Made by a program: the position numbers and the translations under genes. 64,000 nucleotides of DNA from Xylaria sp. FL1777. Its lineage: Eukaryota; Ascomycota; Sordariomycetes; Xylariales; Xylariaceae. The stretch is taken from the NCBI GenBank assembly GCA_022578965.1, contig MU400531.1, positions 1 to 64,000 of the forward strand, given 5' to 3'. Below, in pieces: positions 23,985 to 37,100 of the stretch. Every line of letters begins with the position of its first letter. Position 1 is the first letter of the stretch. The notes below the pieces were generated by a model. That model was given only the letters and a program-made list of their open reading frames with translations, did not search any database and had not been told where the DNA came from.

Positions 23985-24695
23985 ATGGCCCCCATTCCCG
24001 TCTATACGAACAGCCCTATCACTGCAGCGAAGCCAGACGGGGTGACACCCAAGACGGCATCCGGGACAGATGCTTCATGTAAAACCAAAACAACTAAGGC
24101 ATCATCGCCGACCTCGACTTACACGCCAGCCGCGTATGCTGCTGCTCAACCCGGTGCTGTACCAGCGCTCCCAACAGCTACCAGTTCCGTCTTCACCTCT
24201 CCTCTGAGGCCCACGCCTACGACGTCGATGGCGAATGCCAGACCGGCACCACCTCAACCAGGATCTGTCCCTGTCAGCGGCGTTCCACCCCCACCCAAGG
24301 CTGGTGAGAAATACCAACCGCCTACTCAGACTCCAACTACTACGATGCCTTATCCTCAACAAATGGCCATTCCTGCCCCTGCGACACCTCATTCACTGCA
24401 GCGGGGCACATCGACTGCGACGATCATGTCATCGTCGCCTTACGGGGCCCAAACCCCCTCTGCCACGACGGGCGCCAGTGGCGACGACGTACAGAGTCTT
24501 TCACACCCAGCAGGCTACCAACAAAATGCCAATGCTTCCGAGCTTGACCGGTACCAGAGATCGGCCATGGAGCAGCGCGAATTAGATGACAACGGAGATA
24601 GCATGTGGGGGGCTGCCAAAAAGTTGGCTCAGCAGACAGGCGAACGGCTTGCTGCCGTAGAGAGCGAGGTGTGGAAGAAGATCAACAGGGAGTAG
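23985..24695 (+). CDS. Proline-rich protein with conserved-looking C-terminus, function unknown
   Basis: Single-exon frame of 236 residues starting at an AAAATGGCC ATG. Residues 1-175 are disordered and rich in P, T, A and S, with PPPPKAGEKYQPP-like proline clusters. About the last 55 residues differ sharply: charged and helical, with ELDRYQRSAMEQRELDDNG, then SMWGAAKKLAQQTGERLAAV and ESEVWKKINRE at the very end. That amphipathic tail looks like the functional part and might be a membrane- or partner-binding helix. I do not recognise a named family; similar proline-rich proteins with such tails occur in Pezizomycotina, from memory only. No signal peptide. The gene is divergent from arp8 and has no downstream neighbour for 5.7 kb. 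Confidence 0.8.
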   Translation: MAPIPVYTNSPITAAKPDGVTPKTASGTDASCKTKTTKASSPTSTYTPAAYAAAQPGAVPALPTATSSVFTSPLRPTPTTSMANARPAPPQPGSVPVSGVPPPPKAGEKYQPPTQTPTTTMPYPQQMAIPAPATPHSLQRGTSTATIMSSSPYGAQTPSATTGASGDDVQSLSHPAGYQQNANASELDRYQRSAMEQRELDDNGDSMWGAAKKLAQQTGERLAAVESEVWKKINRE

Positions 24696-27600
24696 TAGGA
24701 AGAGAGCGTATGTAGTACGTCTACGCACGCCCAAAAGCAAATACAAAGACCTCGCCTATCGCTTTATCATCGCCCATGAGGAATTCTCCGACACCCAAAT
24801 ACACGTGTACAGGGCACCGTCCTGCTGGTTGGCTGGAAGGTGTGGTGGGAGGACTCAGCTCCGTTCTATTTGTGGCGTTCCAGGGTATGACGCGGAGGAT
24901 TTGCGCAATGAAGCGCGTGAGCCTCTGTTATTGAACCCAACAAGCATCCAGTGTCGCGCATTGCAGTTTTAATTGGTATCACGGGCTTGTTGGGGGCCGC
25001 ATGTATGGGGAACAACAGACAGACATACAAACAGACCAGTTCCAGTCGCAGTTGCAGATAAAAAGACCCAGAACAACTAGATTGCCACGTGATCGATTGC
25101 GTTTGCCCGTTGATCTCCAAGAGACAGCCAGGGAATCCGACTCGCTGTGTTGTCCTGACATGGTGCGCCGACTATGTAGTTACGTAGTATAGTAAAGGTA
25201 AGGCCCACCCGCCATGGGCAAAGAGTTTCTGCACCATCTAGATAGTGTATGTACTGATGTCTTGCATCGGACGAGGTTGGTCTCATCACTATTAGTCCGA
25301 GATCTGCATAGGAGGGTCGATATATGCTATGATTAGGATTACGGGCCCGAGAGCATGCGGGTAAAGGCCAGAGCATTGAATAATTTCCCAAAGAGGCCCG
25401 AGATGTCATGCGAGGAACGGACGGACCCACAGAACAACTGTCGAAGCCGTAGAAGTTTTCTTACGTCGACCTATTTAGCGAGTTCTTCGACTCGGCCTGT
25501 ATACCTACCTCCTACTTGCTCCCCTCGCAGTGCAGCGTAGTGTGCACTCAGTACAGTAGCAACGTACTACGTATGTACAAACACAATGTAACTGGTGTCC
25601 CCACGGAACTATACCCGTTTGGAGAGCTACATGGGCGATTTCCTATTCTTATCTCTGTCCCTCCAGGACGTGGTGTTTGTTCGTCGTGGGAGGGCAGAGG
25701 CGCCTGTTCCGGTACGTGCGCCTTGTTTCTAAGAGGATGTGGACGGGGCACGTTGGCCGAATAGGAAACAGTCGCGTGTCACCATCCGAGCTCCTTCCCA
25801 TTCACATTACGCGGCCCGAAAGGCTTAATATATGAGTTTATGGACTCTGCGATGCCTCTAGGCAGCTGGACGCAGGTACATATGCTCTTGGAGGCCGCCC
25901 ATCTACTACCTACCTAACCTATCCAACCTATGAGCAATCCCTCAGTTGAGAACAGAGCGGATGGAAGATATAGTGTTGCGAAGACTGCAACCGTTCCGCC
26001 GGTACCTCATATATCGTCTCCATGGGACCACTGCTACCGTATGCGCGGGCTCAGCAAGTCGCCAGCGTAAACCCATGGCCGAGGTGGCATCGTGCAGACG
26101 TCAAAGCGAAGTCTAGTTTGTTCAGACACATGAGTCATAATCGTAATCTGTATATGCTGGAGTAAGCGCTCTATCGTATTCGAGGCGTGGATCGCAGACA
26201 GACTGTCAGGCTCCATATTACCTAGACTACAGTACCTATACACTAATGTAGGCCATAATACAGGTTTTACTAGCAATCGCGAACAACTGCCGGATCGATG
26301 TAGCTATTGTAAACTGATCTCTGCCAGGCATCTGAACATCAGAAACTACCTAAACTGGGGTATAAGCCCGAAGGGACCCGCCCAGATGGAAATAGAAACA
26401 AGAACCATGAAGGATGACATTACCTAGGGTACCGACGAGAGAAGTCGGGACGAATCAGAAGCGCACGCTGTTTGTCTTGCTCGTTGTTACAGCTTCTGAC
26501 ATGACCAGGTTACAACGGCTGATTTGTGTAAACATCTCACCTCTACCACCTGTCATTTGCACGCATAAGTATGTAAGTACGCAGTAAGTATACGCATCGC
26601 ATACTTACAGATACGCAGTAGTGCAAGGTAAGTTCTGCGTGCCGAAGGAGTTCGCTTACCACTCTAGCAAAACAATACATACCGGTAGTGTAATGTTTCG
26701 AATCAAAAATCGTACCATTCATCTTCTAGCGCGGGTATTAGCGCATAGTTCGGTTCCTAGTGTGCTCTTAGTGTGTTTCTAGACTACCTAGATTAAGCCT
26801 TTAAGCCTACTTGGTATAGAATACAAAGGACTTATATGAAAGAGGAAGACCCCACCAAGTTGTTACAAGCTCCATTTTGCCATAACCGTCAACTCGCAAG
26901 CGGGCTGGTAACAGTAATGGGAGAATGGGAGGGAGTTTACACGTGCTTGGGTCAATCTAATACCGACCGTACACAGAACTTTCTCGACGGCGACCCCATC
27001 TGCATGGCTCTTGGGTAGTAAGTAAGCTAGACAGGCCTTACCTTGGAGTACCTACCTACTACGTACACTTACATATCTGTACACCACACACCATACAAAG
27101 TACCTACTTCAAATTCCTTGGTGTATGATATATAGTATGCATAGTAGTTGTATACAAACCCGTCTATAAGCAGCCCCTGACTCCTTTACTCTATATCTCA
27201 TCAATCGGTGCTATTTAGTATACCTATAACCTATACGTATCTCTCCCTCTCTCTCTCTCTCTTATCAGATGCCAGATCGGCAGCCGGACTGGCGATTATG
27301 AACTCTGCAGACAAGACAAGTCCAGACTCCGGAGCTCTGCACAGCGACCAGGGTTGTCCATTTGGCGATCTTGGCGAGCCAACCAAGATGTGAAGCTGGA
27401 CCTGCCGATAAACCCCAGACAGGGATTAGGTCTGTAACAGAACCTGAGACAGGACGCTGCAAGGGGCTCGCCCACCAGCCCACCCACACCAGTCCACACC
27501 AGTCCACCCACGCCCACATCACGCCCACACCATGCCCACACTACGCCCGCACCACCCGCGGGTACCCAATCGTATTGCGCGCTGCCCGTCACCGGCTCCA

Positions 27601-30377
27601 CTCCCTAAATTCCAGGTTCACAACATCAAACGCACTCCGCTGAAGACGAGACGATGGACCAGACCGCACCCTCGGCGGCGACGCTCATCTCGCTCATCTC
27701 GCCCATCTCGCTCCCTCGTCTATTGGCGGGTAACCAGCCAACTGTGCTGGCTGTCCCCCTCCAACGTCGAGCACTACCAAAACACGCGTGCTCCGGCCCT
27801 ATCACAGCCATCCCGCAGCGTCGAGCCTAGATCGCACTGCCTCTGGATGGTACCCTCCTCCCAGCGTGCGCGCCCGGGTTTCATCTGAGCGCCTGGTGGC
27901 CACCATCTCGCCGTGCTAGAGGCCGCATCAGCATCTCTCGGTCTTCTCTTGCAGCAGCTTACTTCCCTTCCACGGCTCCCAGCAATCCTTCAGTTCATTG
28001 GCTCTGCCGGTACTTGTCTATATACGGAAAGTCTCTTGTGGGTAGGATGCTAGGCCTCTCTGTTCCAACGAAGGAAGACGACGACGGATGCCAAAAAAAA
28101 AAAAAGGGCGCAGTGTGGAATGGCCTGAAGAATCATCCCACTTGCCCTCAGCCTCATCCAGAATACGTACTGACTGCTGCTGTGTCCTTCTGGAAGGCGA
28201 ATGGTTACCCCCGTGCTGCTGCCGGCCTTCTGGTTCAGTTGAATAACCGCATGCATGTGTCCTTGTGTCCTTGTGTCTCGTTGTAGTGTATCTTGCTTAC
28301 CTGTCTGCACTACACCTTAATTTCTCCTGATTGGTGTTAGTTCGCCGTTTCCGCGGAGCTCGGCGCGGCACCACTCGATCTGGGGAACATCTTCCAAATA
28401 TGTCTAGAACGAAATCTGACTCTCTGCGCTACGCTGCTACCTACACTACCTACACTACTACTATTACGTGCAGGTTGGTTTTAATATCCACTAGCGTGAT
28501 AGTTACAGAGACCGGAGGTCAAGTGGCAGAGACTCTGTCAGAGATCTTGTGGTCAGACGAATGATCCATGATCCCCACAGCTGCCTACGATAGACGGAGC
28601 TTCACAACTCACTCGATCGCTTGCGCATCTTGTGTTGCCCTACTAGCAAGGTCTAGGACGTGTTTCCGAGTTGCCCCTCGTAAGACACATGTTGCGCCCT
28701 CTAGAAACTAGGCTTCTCCAGATCGACGTATCCGGCCGACCAGGTGTCGTGGTGGTGTCATACAGAGATGTTCGTTCCTTGATAGATTGATTGTCTTGTT
28801 CGAACGCCTCGTCTCAACTCGATCCTATTCAAAGCTGAATGACTTTGACGACGATTGACGCGTATGGTTGCTCGTTGTGAATGGTGGCACTTTGCTCTCA
28901 GCGGTGCTACGGCTCAATACCCGTGGTCTCGCGGTCCGTGTATCAATCTGCCCCATCCAAGATGCGTACAAGCCACCCCCTCCCAATCACCTTTCCCTCA
29001 TGACCCTCTTCTCGCTGCAGCACGGTTCTTTTAGTGAGGCTCATATCGTCTTTCTCGGTCTTGGCAGCCATTACCCAATTTTCTGTGATGCTTCTTCTTC
29101 TGCCCTATATCAAATATGTTATGTCCCTGTTATATCCTGACCCTGGTCCGCCTATTCCAAAAGAATGCACCTTTCATGGGTCTTCAACTGGGGCAGTCCC
29201 TGGCATCCCGTCGGTTTCTAACTGCATTCTCCCATCTAACGGGAGACTTGATCCCTCCGTCGCTCTCCCATCTGTCCCTTACAATACAACTGCTAACCTG
29301 CTCGGAGGCTTGAAGGGAACACATCATCAACGGACAGATGTAACCTTCCCAACCCTGTACCAAAATCCTAGTAGCCCTTGCTGCTCCCTGTTCACTGCCC
29401 TGCCTTGATGTCCATTGACAACTAGCCAAGCAGCACCTCGTACACCGATCTCTCTCCTAAGTCTCTAGATGTGCCTAGGTTTGTATCAGGGAATCCGGCT
29501 TAGCTCCTACCGGTGTTCCGAGCCTAGCCATGGTGAATTTAATCGAGGTGATCCGGGATGATGCCTATATTCAACAAGTACTTCTTTTATACCTATGGGC
29601 GACCTGTGCCGCCCTCCGACCACCTGCTCTTTTACTTCTCTTCTCGCCTTGCCACTCTCTCCACCTGCTATAGACCATGAAGGCATACTACCGCTAGTCA
29701 CTCCTTTATCTGCCGTTCAAAGTAAAGCCTACTATTGCCCCTCCGGTCTATAATATTGGGAGCTGGCTCTCTTCTTACCAAGACGCGCCAGCGTACGTGT
29801 ACCTGACCCAACTCACCTAACAGGCCGTCATTCCTTCAAACAACTCATTACGCTCTTTACCGACGGGAACGTTCCTGACCCCGAGTGCCTAGCATTGTTC
29901 AATCAAATCGACTTTTACGCTCCCTTCAGCTCTCACGTCGTCGCGAGGCACACGCTTTCCGGAATATTCCCATATACACATCCAAGTCACGCTCCGTCCC
30001 GACCATACATACACCATTCAAACCTTTCCGGAAATTAATGATTGCTTAACCGCCCATACTACGACCTATTATACTATGTGAGTCAAGCAAAGGCCTTGTC
30101 TCGTGCCATGATAGAGGTTGAGCCCAAACCACGGCACCGACCCCTCCATCCACCTACATACATCTCAGGCTAGGTCACCTCGCCATTCATTTGCTAATAC
30201 ATACATGCCTTCATTTCAGTTACCGCCCTGTAATATATCCGCGTACATTTGATTGCTTGGTGCATTAAGCCATGGAATCGAATGATACAAATCTGTAAAA
30301 TTGTTTCTTCCCTACAGTCGTGTCTTCATTTGCGCTAACCCACAGCCAGGCAACAACAAATACAAACACCTGCTCTT
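24696..30377. other. 5.7-kb stretch without a supported gene, upstream of the Rua1-type gene
   Basis: I find no frame with domain, codon or start-site support. The stretch holds GTACCTACCTA motifs (25,500; 25,900; 27,050), a (CT)n run at 27,246-27,262, an ACC/CCCAC-rich block at about 27,470-27,555, a 13-A run at 28,093-28,105 and many short frames. From about 28,900 to 30,370 the plus strand is pyrimidine-rich, like a promoter or long 5' leader. A ~59-codon ATG frame begins near 27,654 but resembles nothing I know. Confidence 0.5.
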
Positions 30378-32335
30378 ATGTTTAACCTTGAGGACAAAGT
30401 GAGGGTAGACGGACCGCCTCCAAGCTCAACTCCTATGGTCACAATGGCAGGGATGGAAACTCCCTCAAAGACAGAGATCTCAGCAGCGTCCGCCGATGTC
30501 TGGACGACTCCCACGTCTCAAGGTGCTAGGCCCAGACCGGCCACTATCTACGAAGGTTTTACATTTTGCGCTGGCGACGAGTTTGGCTCGATGCATCCAT
30601 GGGAGACTTCATCAAGTCTAACAATGCATACCCCAAGTGACACCATGTCGCGTCCTGTCTCGATGCATCAGAATTTTTACCAAGGACTGGGAATGGAACA
30701 CAGTGAGTCGCATTAAAATGTCAAAGGACAGCAGCTGACTACAAATACAGACTCATGGGGATCAAAGCCATGCGAAGATAACCTAGAAGTCCCTCTCGAT
30801 ACCGATATGACCATTGGCCAGGCGTTCACTACAGATGAAGCGATTCCGATCCTAGATTTGCGATTCTCTAATTCACAAGTCGACAATGAAACGCTCAACT
30901 TCGAGTCGGGGTTAAAACCACGTCGCATGTCAGGCTCTTCTTTCACCATGTCGACTACTGGCCTCTCCGACATGCCTTCATACGAGGATTTCTCTGCTAC
31001 ATTATCAGAAGCACCGTCTTTCTCATCAGACTACCCGCCTCCTTCCAATAGGAACTCACTTATGTCCTCCACACAGTTATCTCCTGTCGCATCTCCTCGC
31101 ATGACACCACAGAGCCGTTCAGAGCTTGTTCGCGCACAAAGCCGTGGCCGTGGTGCGTCTCCTTCTCCACGTCCAGGTATGAGATCCGCGCCATACAATG
31201 TGGATAATAGCTCGCGAAACAAGAGGTGGTCTACGGGCTCCTATGGGACAACTCCTAACCGAAGACCTTCGCCTTTCGTATATCACCACACTCATGACGC
31301 CTTTGGAGCACGAATGCCCTCTCGCCATTCGTCACCAACGATCTCTAACAATCCGCTACCTTTGAATTTCGGAAACCTGCAAGCTGTGCAGCAGTATCCC
31401 TTCCTCGTATCGCACCCTCCAGCCTTCCGAAACGGCATGATCCTTCCAAGTCAATTACCACCACATTTGCCTTCCAATGGATTCCATCCGGAGCCACACC
31501 ACTACGAGACACCCCCTCCGCTGATGTCGCATGGGTTATTCAGAATGCTACAAAGCAATGCAGACCCACATTCGCTACACGGCCATTATACCGACCTTTC
31601 TGATCCGCCTGATCTATATTCATCACTGCAAGAGGAACAAATTCCTCCACCACCTGAAGACATGAATCCTTCCGATCCTGACTTGGTACCTCATGAACAG
31701 GAACTACGATTTGAGGGAGATTTATATACACCGAGATGGGTTCGTGGACATGGTAACAAGCGAGAGGGTTGGTGTGGCATTTGTAAACCCGGTCGATGGC
31801 TCGTATTAAAAAATTCAGCTTTTTGGTATGACAAGAGCTTTACCCACGGCATTAGTGCCGCAACAGGAAATCCATTCCAAGAACCACAGGAGACCCGTCG
31901 AATGGACGGTAGTCCGGATGTCTGGGAAGGACTATGTGGAAGTTGTAACGATTGGATTGCATTGGTCAGCAGCAAGAAGAAAGGTACAACGTGGTTTCGA
32001 CACGCTTACAAGGTCAGTCAGAGTGTCCCAGAAACTAATGTGTTGGTTTATACTAACCTAGCCAGTGCCATACACACCCGAAGATCAAGGATGCACCTAA
32101 GAGACGTCGCGAAAGCAGTCACTCTAGAGCTCTAGCTGCTTCGCAAATCGCCAAGCCTCGGGTGGAGCAGCAACGCCCTGTAACTCCTCAAAATACATCT
32201 GGATCTATGTCAATGGCTACTACTCCTACACCAGCATCAATGCTTCCGGTTGTCCAGCATTCAACACCCAGGAAGGATGAGAAGACACGGTCTCACAAGA
32301 CGCTTCTAATCCCCGATGCCAATAACATGATCTAG
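30378..32335 (+). CDS. Rua1-type transcription regulator (DUF4451 / Rua1 C-terminal zinc domain)
   Basis: Three exons (30,378-30,702; 30,751-32,012; 32,066-32,335) encode 618 residues. Introns are 48 bp (GTGAGT..ACAG) and 53 bp (GTCAGT, perfect TACTAAC branch, ..CCAG). An in-frame stop at 30,336 supports the ATG at 30,378 unless an upstream exon exists. Residues 1-430 are low-complexity, rich in S, P, M and T, as in regulator activation regions. Residues about 430-535 form the conserved domain: YTPRWVRGHGNKREGWCGIC, KPGRWLVLKNSAFWYDKSF, HGISAATG, EGLCGSCNDWIAL, KKKGTTWFRHAYKCHTHPK, with paired cysteines (CGIC, CGSC) and a final C-H that likely bind zinc. The domain is named for Ustilago Rua1, which controls ustilagic acid genes. 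A basic KDAPKRRR follows and may be a nuclear signal. The target here is unknown. Confidence 0.9.
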
Positions 32336-33712
32336 GGAGTCAATTCCTAGCTTCTACCCAAAGGCTAATGCTCCAAGTTAAACATTTCCTCATCCTTGAC
32401 CCAAAAAGAAAAAAAGAAAAAAAAGCGGAAAAGAAAAAAAAAAGGAATGCTGCACGTGTTACGATACGGATGGATTGATATCCGGATGAAACCGAAATGA
32501 TATAGACTGGGACGGGGACTGGTTATGTCTTAGCTGGTATATATCGCGCACACGAACACCATTCCAGAAGATGCGCGCAATGCGCATTTCGTCATCACAG
32601 TACATCACAACCTTGAACACAACGGATTGGAAAAAAAGATTCCAGTCCTTCTATTGCCGGGCTCCTCATGGCTCTGCCTAATACGAACAAGAAGTACGAA
32701 CACCGAAACAATGCGTGGCGAATACTAGAATCCGGAACGCAAGCAAGGCACACTTGAGCGGCTTCGATTTATTCATGTGGCGAGAGTTGAGATATCGTCT
32801 ACAGACTCTTTGCCACTGCACTTTTATCGCAATCCTCGAAAATTACCTGACTCTTCCATTCACATTGTTCATATGGCACTACACAAAACAAAACCTACCA
32901 TTTATTTCCTTAACTCTCTCCTAGATAACTTAATTGTAGATAGCTTTAAATCGCCTGATACCCTTTGGTCGTGGTTTTGGGGAAGGGAGGACTTGATTCA
33001 AACCAATTTATCATGGTGGAAGATGACAAGGGGCGCACGCGATTTCATGGGATTATTTCTCGATTCTCTCTATATTTTCTCTCGTTTACGTTTTTTTTTA
33101 CACATAGAGGACGGATAAGGATTGATCGGCGAGAACTGACATAACACAACAGTCCTGCTGGGCAGTGGTAAGAAGCATTTAACAAGTTGATCTTGGTCAT
33201 GATGCGCGGGCTTTTTCTTGCAGGTGAAAGGAAATACGTGAAAAATATGATAACCAGATTTATCTCACTTACTCTGGTCCACTTGATGTCGTGATTACCT
33301 GCAGACTGCAATAAACGAGCCGTTTCAGTGACTGTTTCCCAAAACTCTAAATAACGAGATATCAAGAACTTCTGAGCATGGTAGTAGTGTGTGCGTACGT
33401 ATTGCGTGTTCACCGATAAATCTACAGACAGGCCGACACGACGTAAGACGTCCTAGGTGTTCCATCGTCATCATCACATTACGTGGACTATGTAAGTAGT
33501 AGATGTCGGCACTTTGGGGATCGACTCGCACTTCATGTTTCCATGTAACCCGCCACCAGCAACCGTCGAGGAAATCTAGAGCCCGATAGGCCCGTTCAAG
33601 CTCTCCAGTGGCGTCCAATGCTAGCCAGGCCCAGCTCTGACTCTGCACGTCCACGGCGTTGAAACTTACGGGGAGATAGGACTCTACGTGTTGAATGGCC
33701 CGAGTGTTACTA

Positions 33713-33739
33713 CATACATACATACATATACATACATAC
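33713..33739 (+). repeat. (CATA)n microsatellite
   Basis: About six CATA units with one interruption. Confidence 0.9.
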
Positions 33740-34147
33740 CTGCCTATCTATCTACAATCTACACTTTCACGGCAGAGGTGTAGATAGGTGGTGCAGTCTC
33801 ACGGCCTCGCGAGGACAGACAGCATCCGCGGAGATGAAGATGAAGATGAAGAAGAAGCGGTGATGTCGGGTCGGAGTACCGTACGGTACCGTAAGCCCAC
33901 GCTCAGACACTTACTCACTCGCTCACTTACTGAATGGCCCTTTGGCCTACCTGGCTATCCGACCAGATCTTGACAAAGACTTTCTTTTCTCCAGGAGCAT
34001 GCTGGCTCACGTTGGCTGGCTGGCTAGACTGTATACAGCAGTCGCCCTGACGCTGCAAGCTTATCTCCTACATCCCACCAGATGCGACGCTGCTAGGGGA
34101 GGGGGTATTCTTGGTTGGGGTTTTGGGTATGACGAGAAATTGTTGGT

Positions 34148-34169
34148 TGTCTGTCTGTCTGTCTGTCTG
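34148..34169 (+). repeat. (GTCT)n microsatellite
   Basis: About five perfect GTCT units. Confidence 0.9.
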
Positions 34170-37100
34170 CTCGTTCCGCGTGTTGGTTCTTCGCTGCCGG
34201 TAACTTGTTTTGCGTGATACTGGGGCTAGCCCAGACTGACTACGCTGGGCTTACCTACTGAGGGTAACTTCCGAGTCCTAAGAATACACTACACTACACT
34301 ATACACCCTGCCCTCCTCCCTCTCCACCGAGCGAGAGAGATCGGGTATGGCGCAAGCACAGCCTTGTCAGCAACCAGGGCTGGACACAGGGGGGTTCCTG
34401 GCTGCTTGGGCCTCGGCTGGGCTGACTGGTTGGCGCTGGTTGGCGGGTTGGGCTTGAGTGGTGTCAGGTCGATCTGTGGGTAAGCCCGGGCAGATCCTTT
34501 TTTCCCTTTCTCTCCCCCCTCAGTTTGTGCTAGACTAGGTAGGTAGGTAGTTGGGTAGTTAGTTGAGCTAGATAGAATTTTTTTTCTCTTCTTGTCATAC
34601 ATAGGTACTACGTACGCTGCCTGGTTTTTTTTGCTCCGTGGCTCAAGGATAGGGGCTGTTTCGTGTTAATGAAGATGACGATTTGGGGGGACAAGTCGAT
34701 GGGAAAGAGATGACGCGAGAGAGAGAAGCACTCATGATACTGGCTCGACATAGTGAGACGGCAGACAGAAGGGGTGTGAGTGAGATGGGCTCGGGTGCCG
34801 GTATTATGTGCTCAAGTGACTGCATCCCCGTTTTGCCTATTCCTTTGCCGTGCTGTGCTGCGTGAGTATAGTAACTTGCTGTTGAATTTGATAAGTTCTA
34901 CCGAGGTCACTCACTTGTGACTTGCTTGTATCGTCTTCGAAGGATTAGCAGTGACATATATACATACAGAAAGCCATGTTCCTTTTATTCCCGACCTTAG
35001 TATGGGGTTTTAAGCTTACCCGCGGCGAAAATCAAGAATGGCTAAATTAGTCCTCGCCCTATATAGCCATTCGATACCCTTAACATCGCCTAATCCATCC
35101 GTTCTAGATCTAGTCCTCAAGAGTAGACACACGAGAAGCATATCTACCCGAAGAGCGATATTAACACCGTCTCTTATTCGGGGTCCGAGGAACTGCGGTT
35201 TCTAGCGAATATAATATTATAATGACCTAAGGTGTTAATAGTAAGTACAAAAAAGAGTAGGAATTAGTATAATATACTATATCTCGATTATATTCACTAA
35301 CCTCATTTCGATTCGGACTCGGTGTATGCGTGGTACTCGCCATCAGCCCGTTCCTGGCTAGATCCTCCGTCATCACGGTCATCGCGTTACCCAACACTCC
35401 CGATCCCCCCCTCAGCAGCGATTAATCTGCGGCGAGAGTAGTCTGGCGCCGAGTACGACAAGACAGACCAGACAGACAAGTGAGATTATCGTGCTGAGGC
35501 GGGATGCGATAGATGTTGTAGGTGGGTGGGCGACATGCATATCTCAGATGTTTCATAGGCAGCACGCGCATCCAGTTCGCGGGCGATGGCGATGACGATG
35601 GGGTTTGGGTGGTCTAGGTCAGAACGTTTCAGGTTGACTGCGGACTACTCTATTCTTAGCAACAACCGCTCGAGAAAACGTCGGCCCGCCTGATTCGCTG
35701 CCGCAGCATGTGTAGGTGCTGAGGTTGCAGTAGCTGTGTTGTATTGTTTGCTTTTGCCATTCACCGTTCACGCGGACGCCCTCCTCCAGAAATCCCAGAA
35801 ATCCCCTCGATAGGGGTGTCTAAACCATGATTGGACTTTTTGATTTACTCTTACCGGGGGGGTGATCTTGGATGGCCTCGTGCCACACACGAGGAACGAT
35901 ATTGACCGCGGGTGACTTGTATTAACATGGAATCCCCGGCCGCTGAAGAATTGTGAGCAGTATAGATCCTGAGCCAGTTGTCCAATAAGAGCGAATGAGT
36001 GTGACGTATATAGTCATGGCATGTTGAGTAAGTAGGTCTACGAGAACCTCTGAAGCTCTGCATACATTTGTAAGATTACGTTTGTGATACGGACTCACTC
36101 ACACCTATCTGAGATTTTCTGTGAGCACTGTTACCATGACAAATTTTTACTTTCTTCTTTTCCTGTTTTATATTAGGAGATCAATTGTTGTAGAAGCTCG
36201 TGATCAAACCAGCCTGCATGCCCGATGGCAGAATGTCCGCCCCCGAGTTTTAATCAGCTATCCTGTTCAAGCCAAGGTTCATTGTTTGTGACAAATCGGC
36301 AGGTGCATTCTGATATACATATTTCAATTTACCAGTAGTCCCCATGTTAATAAAATTACTAGACAACAACTAGATGTGCCCCCAATATTGAGGCTACAGG
36401 AAGTATCCGATTTGGTATTCTGGGGACTTTCTAGTAGAATTCTGCAATACGAATGCAGCTAGACAGCTATTGCATACCCGTGCCTTAACTGAGCAAGAAT
36501 AACCGGAGAGAAATAAAGGGTTAGTTATAGTTATAGAAAGAGTATCTATATGTACTAGTTCATGGCTATAAGCCACCTTGGCTGGCTCCCGCAAAAACAC
36601 TTATCTACTGCTAATTGTCACTTAGCAGAGAAGAAGCCAGTGATTCAGTGGCGTTTGTTTCACCCATACTCCTCCGAGTTGCAATAGTCACAACCGTTAG
36701 CACATGTCAAGGTTTATAGGGAATCATCCGCCCGACATCATAACATTCTACATCTGCCAAGGTGTGACTGTAAGTGCCACAGTTTTATTTTTGTAACACC
36801 AAGGAAAATAGAACCGTCCCGGTCTAGATAATATAAAGAGAGGTACAAGAAGATCCTGGCGTTCAGCACTGCTGGGATATTGTGTGCCCATCAGCTGTGT
36901 ATGTATGAGCGATATAATAATTCTTCTCTCGTGGCGGATTATATGCCGGCTCACGCACCTAAACAACCTCCATGTCACTACCAAAGTGTTAAATTTGTAA
37001 CCAGGTAGATTGTTGTATCAGAAGAATGTGGTCAGGAGCAGTGAAGATGCAATAAAATGCCAAATTATCTGCATTCATTGGCTTGAATATACCCTGTTTG

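Noticed and set aside
28868..29408. Overlapping frames of 90 and 124 residues, one with a hydrophobic start
   Set aside because: The longer one needs a GTG start, there is no family resemblance, and the region resembles a pyrimidine-rich leader.
33325..33723. 132-residue minus-strand frame
   Set aside because: It starts within a CATA microsatellite, has no recognisable domain, and has a likely chance origin.
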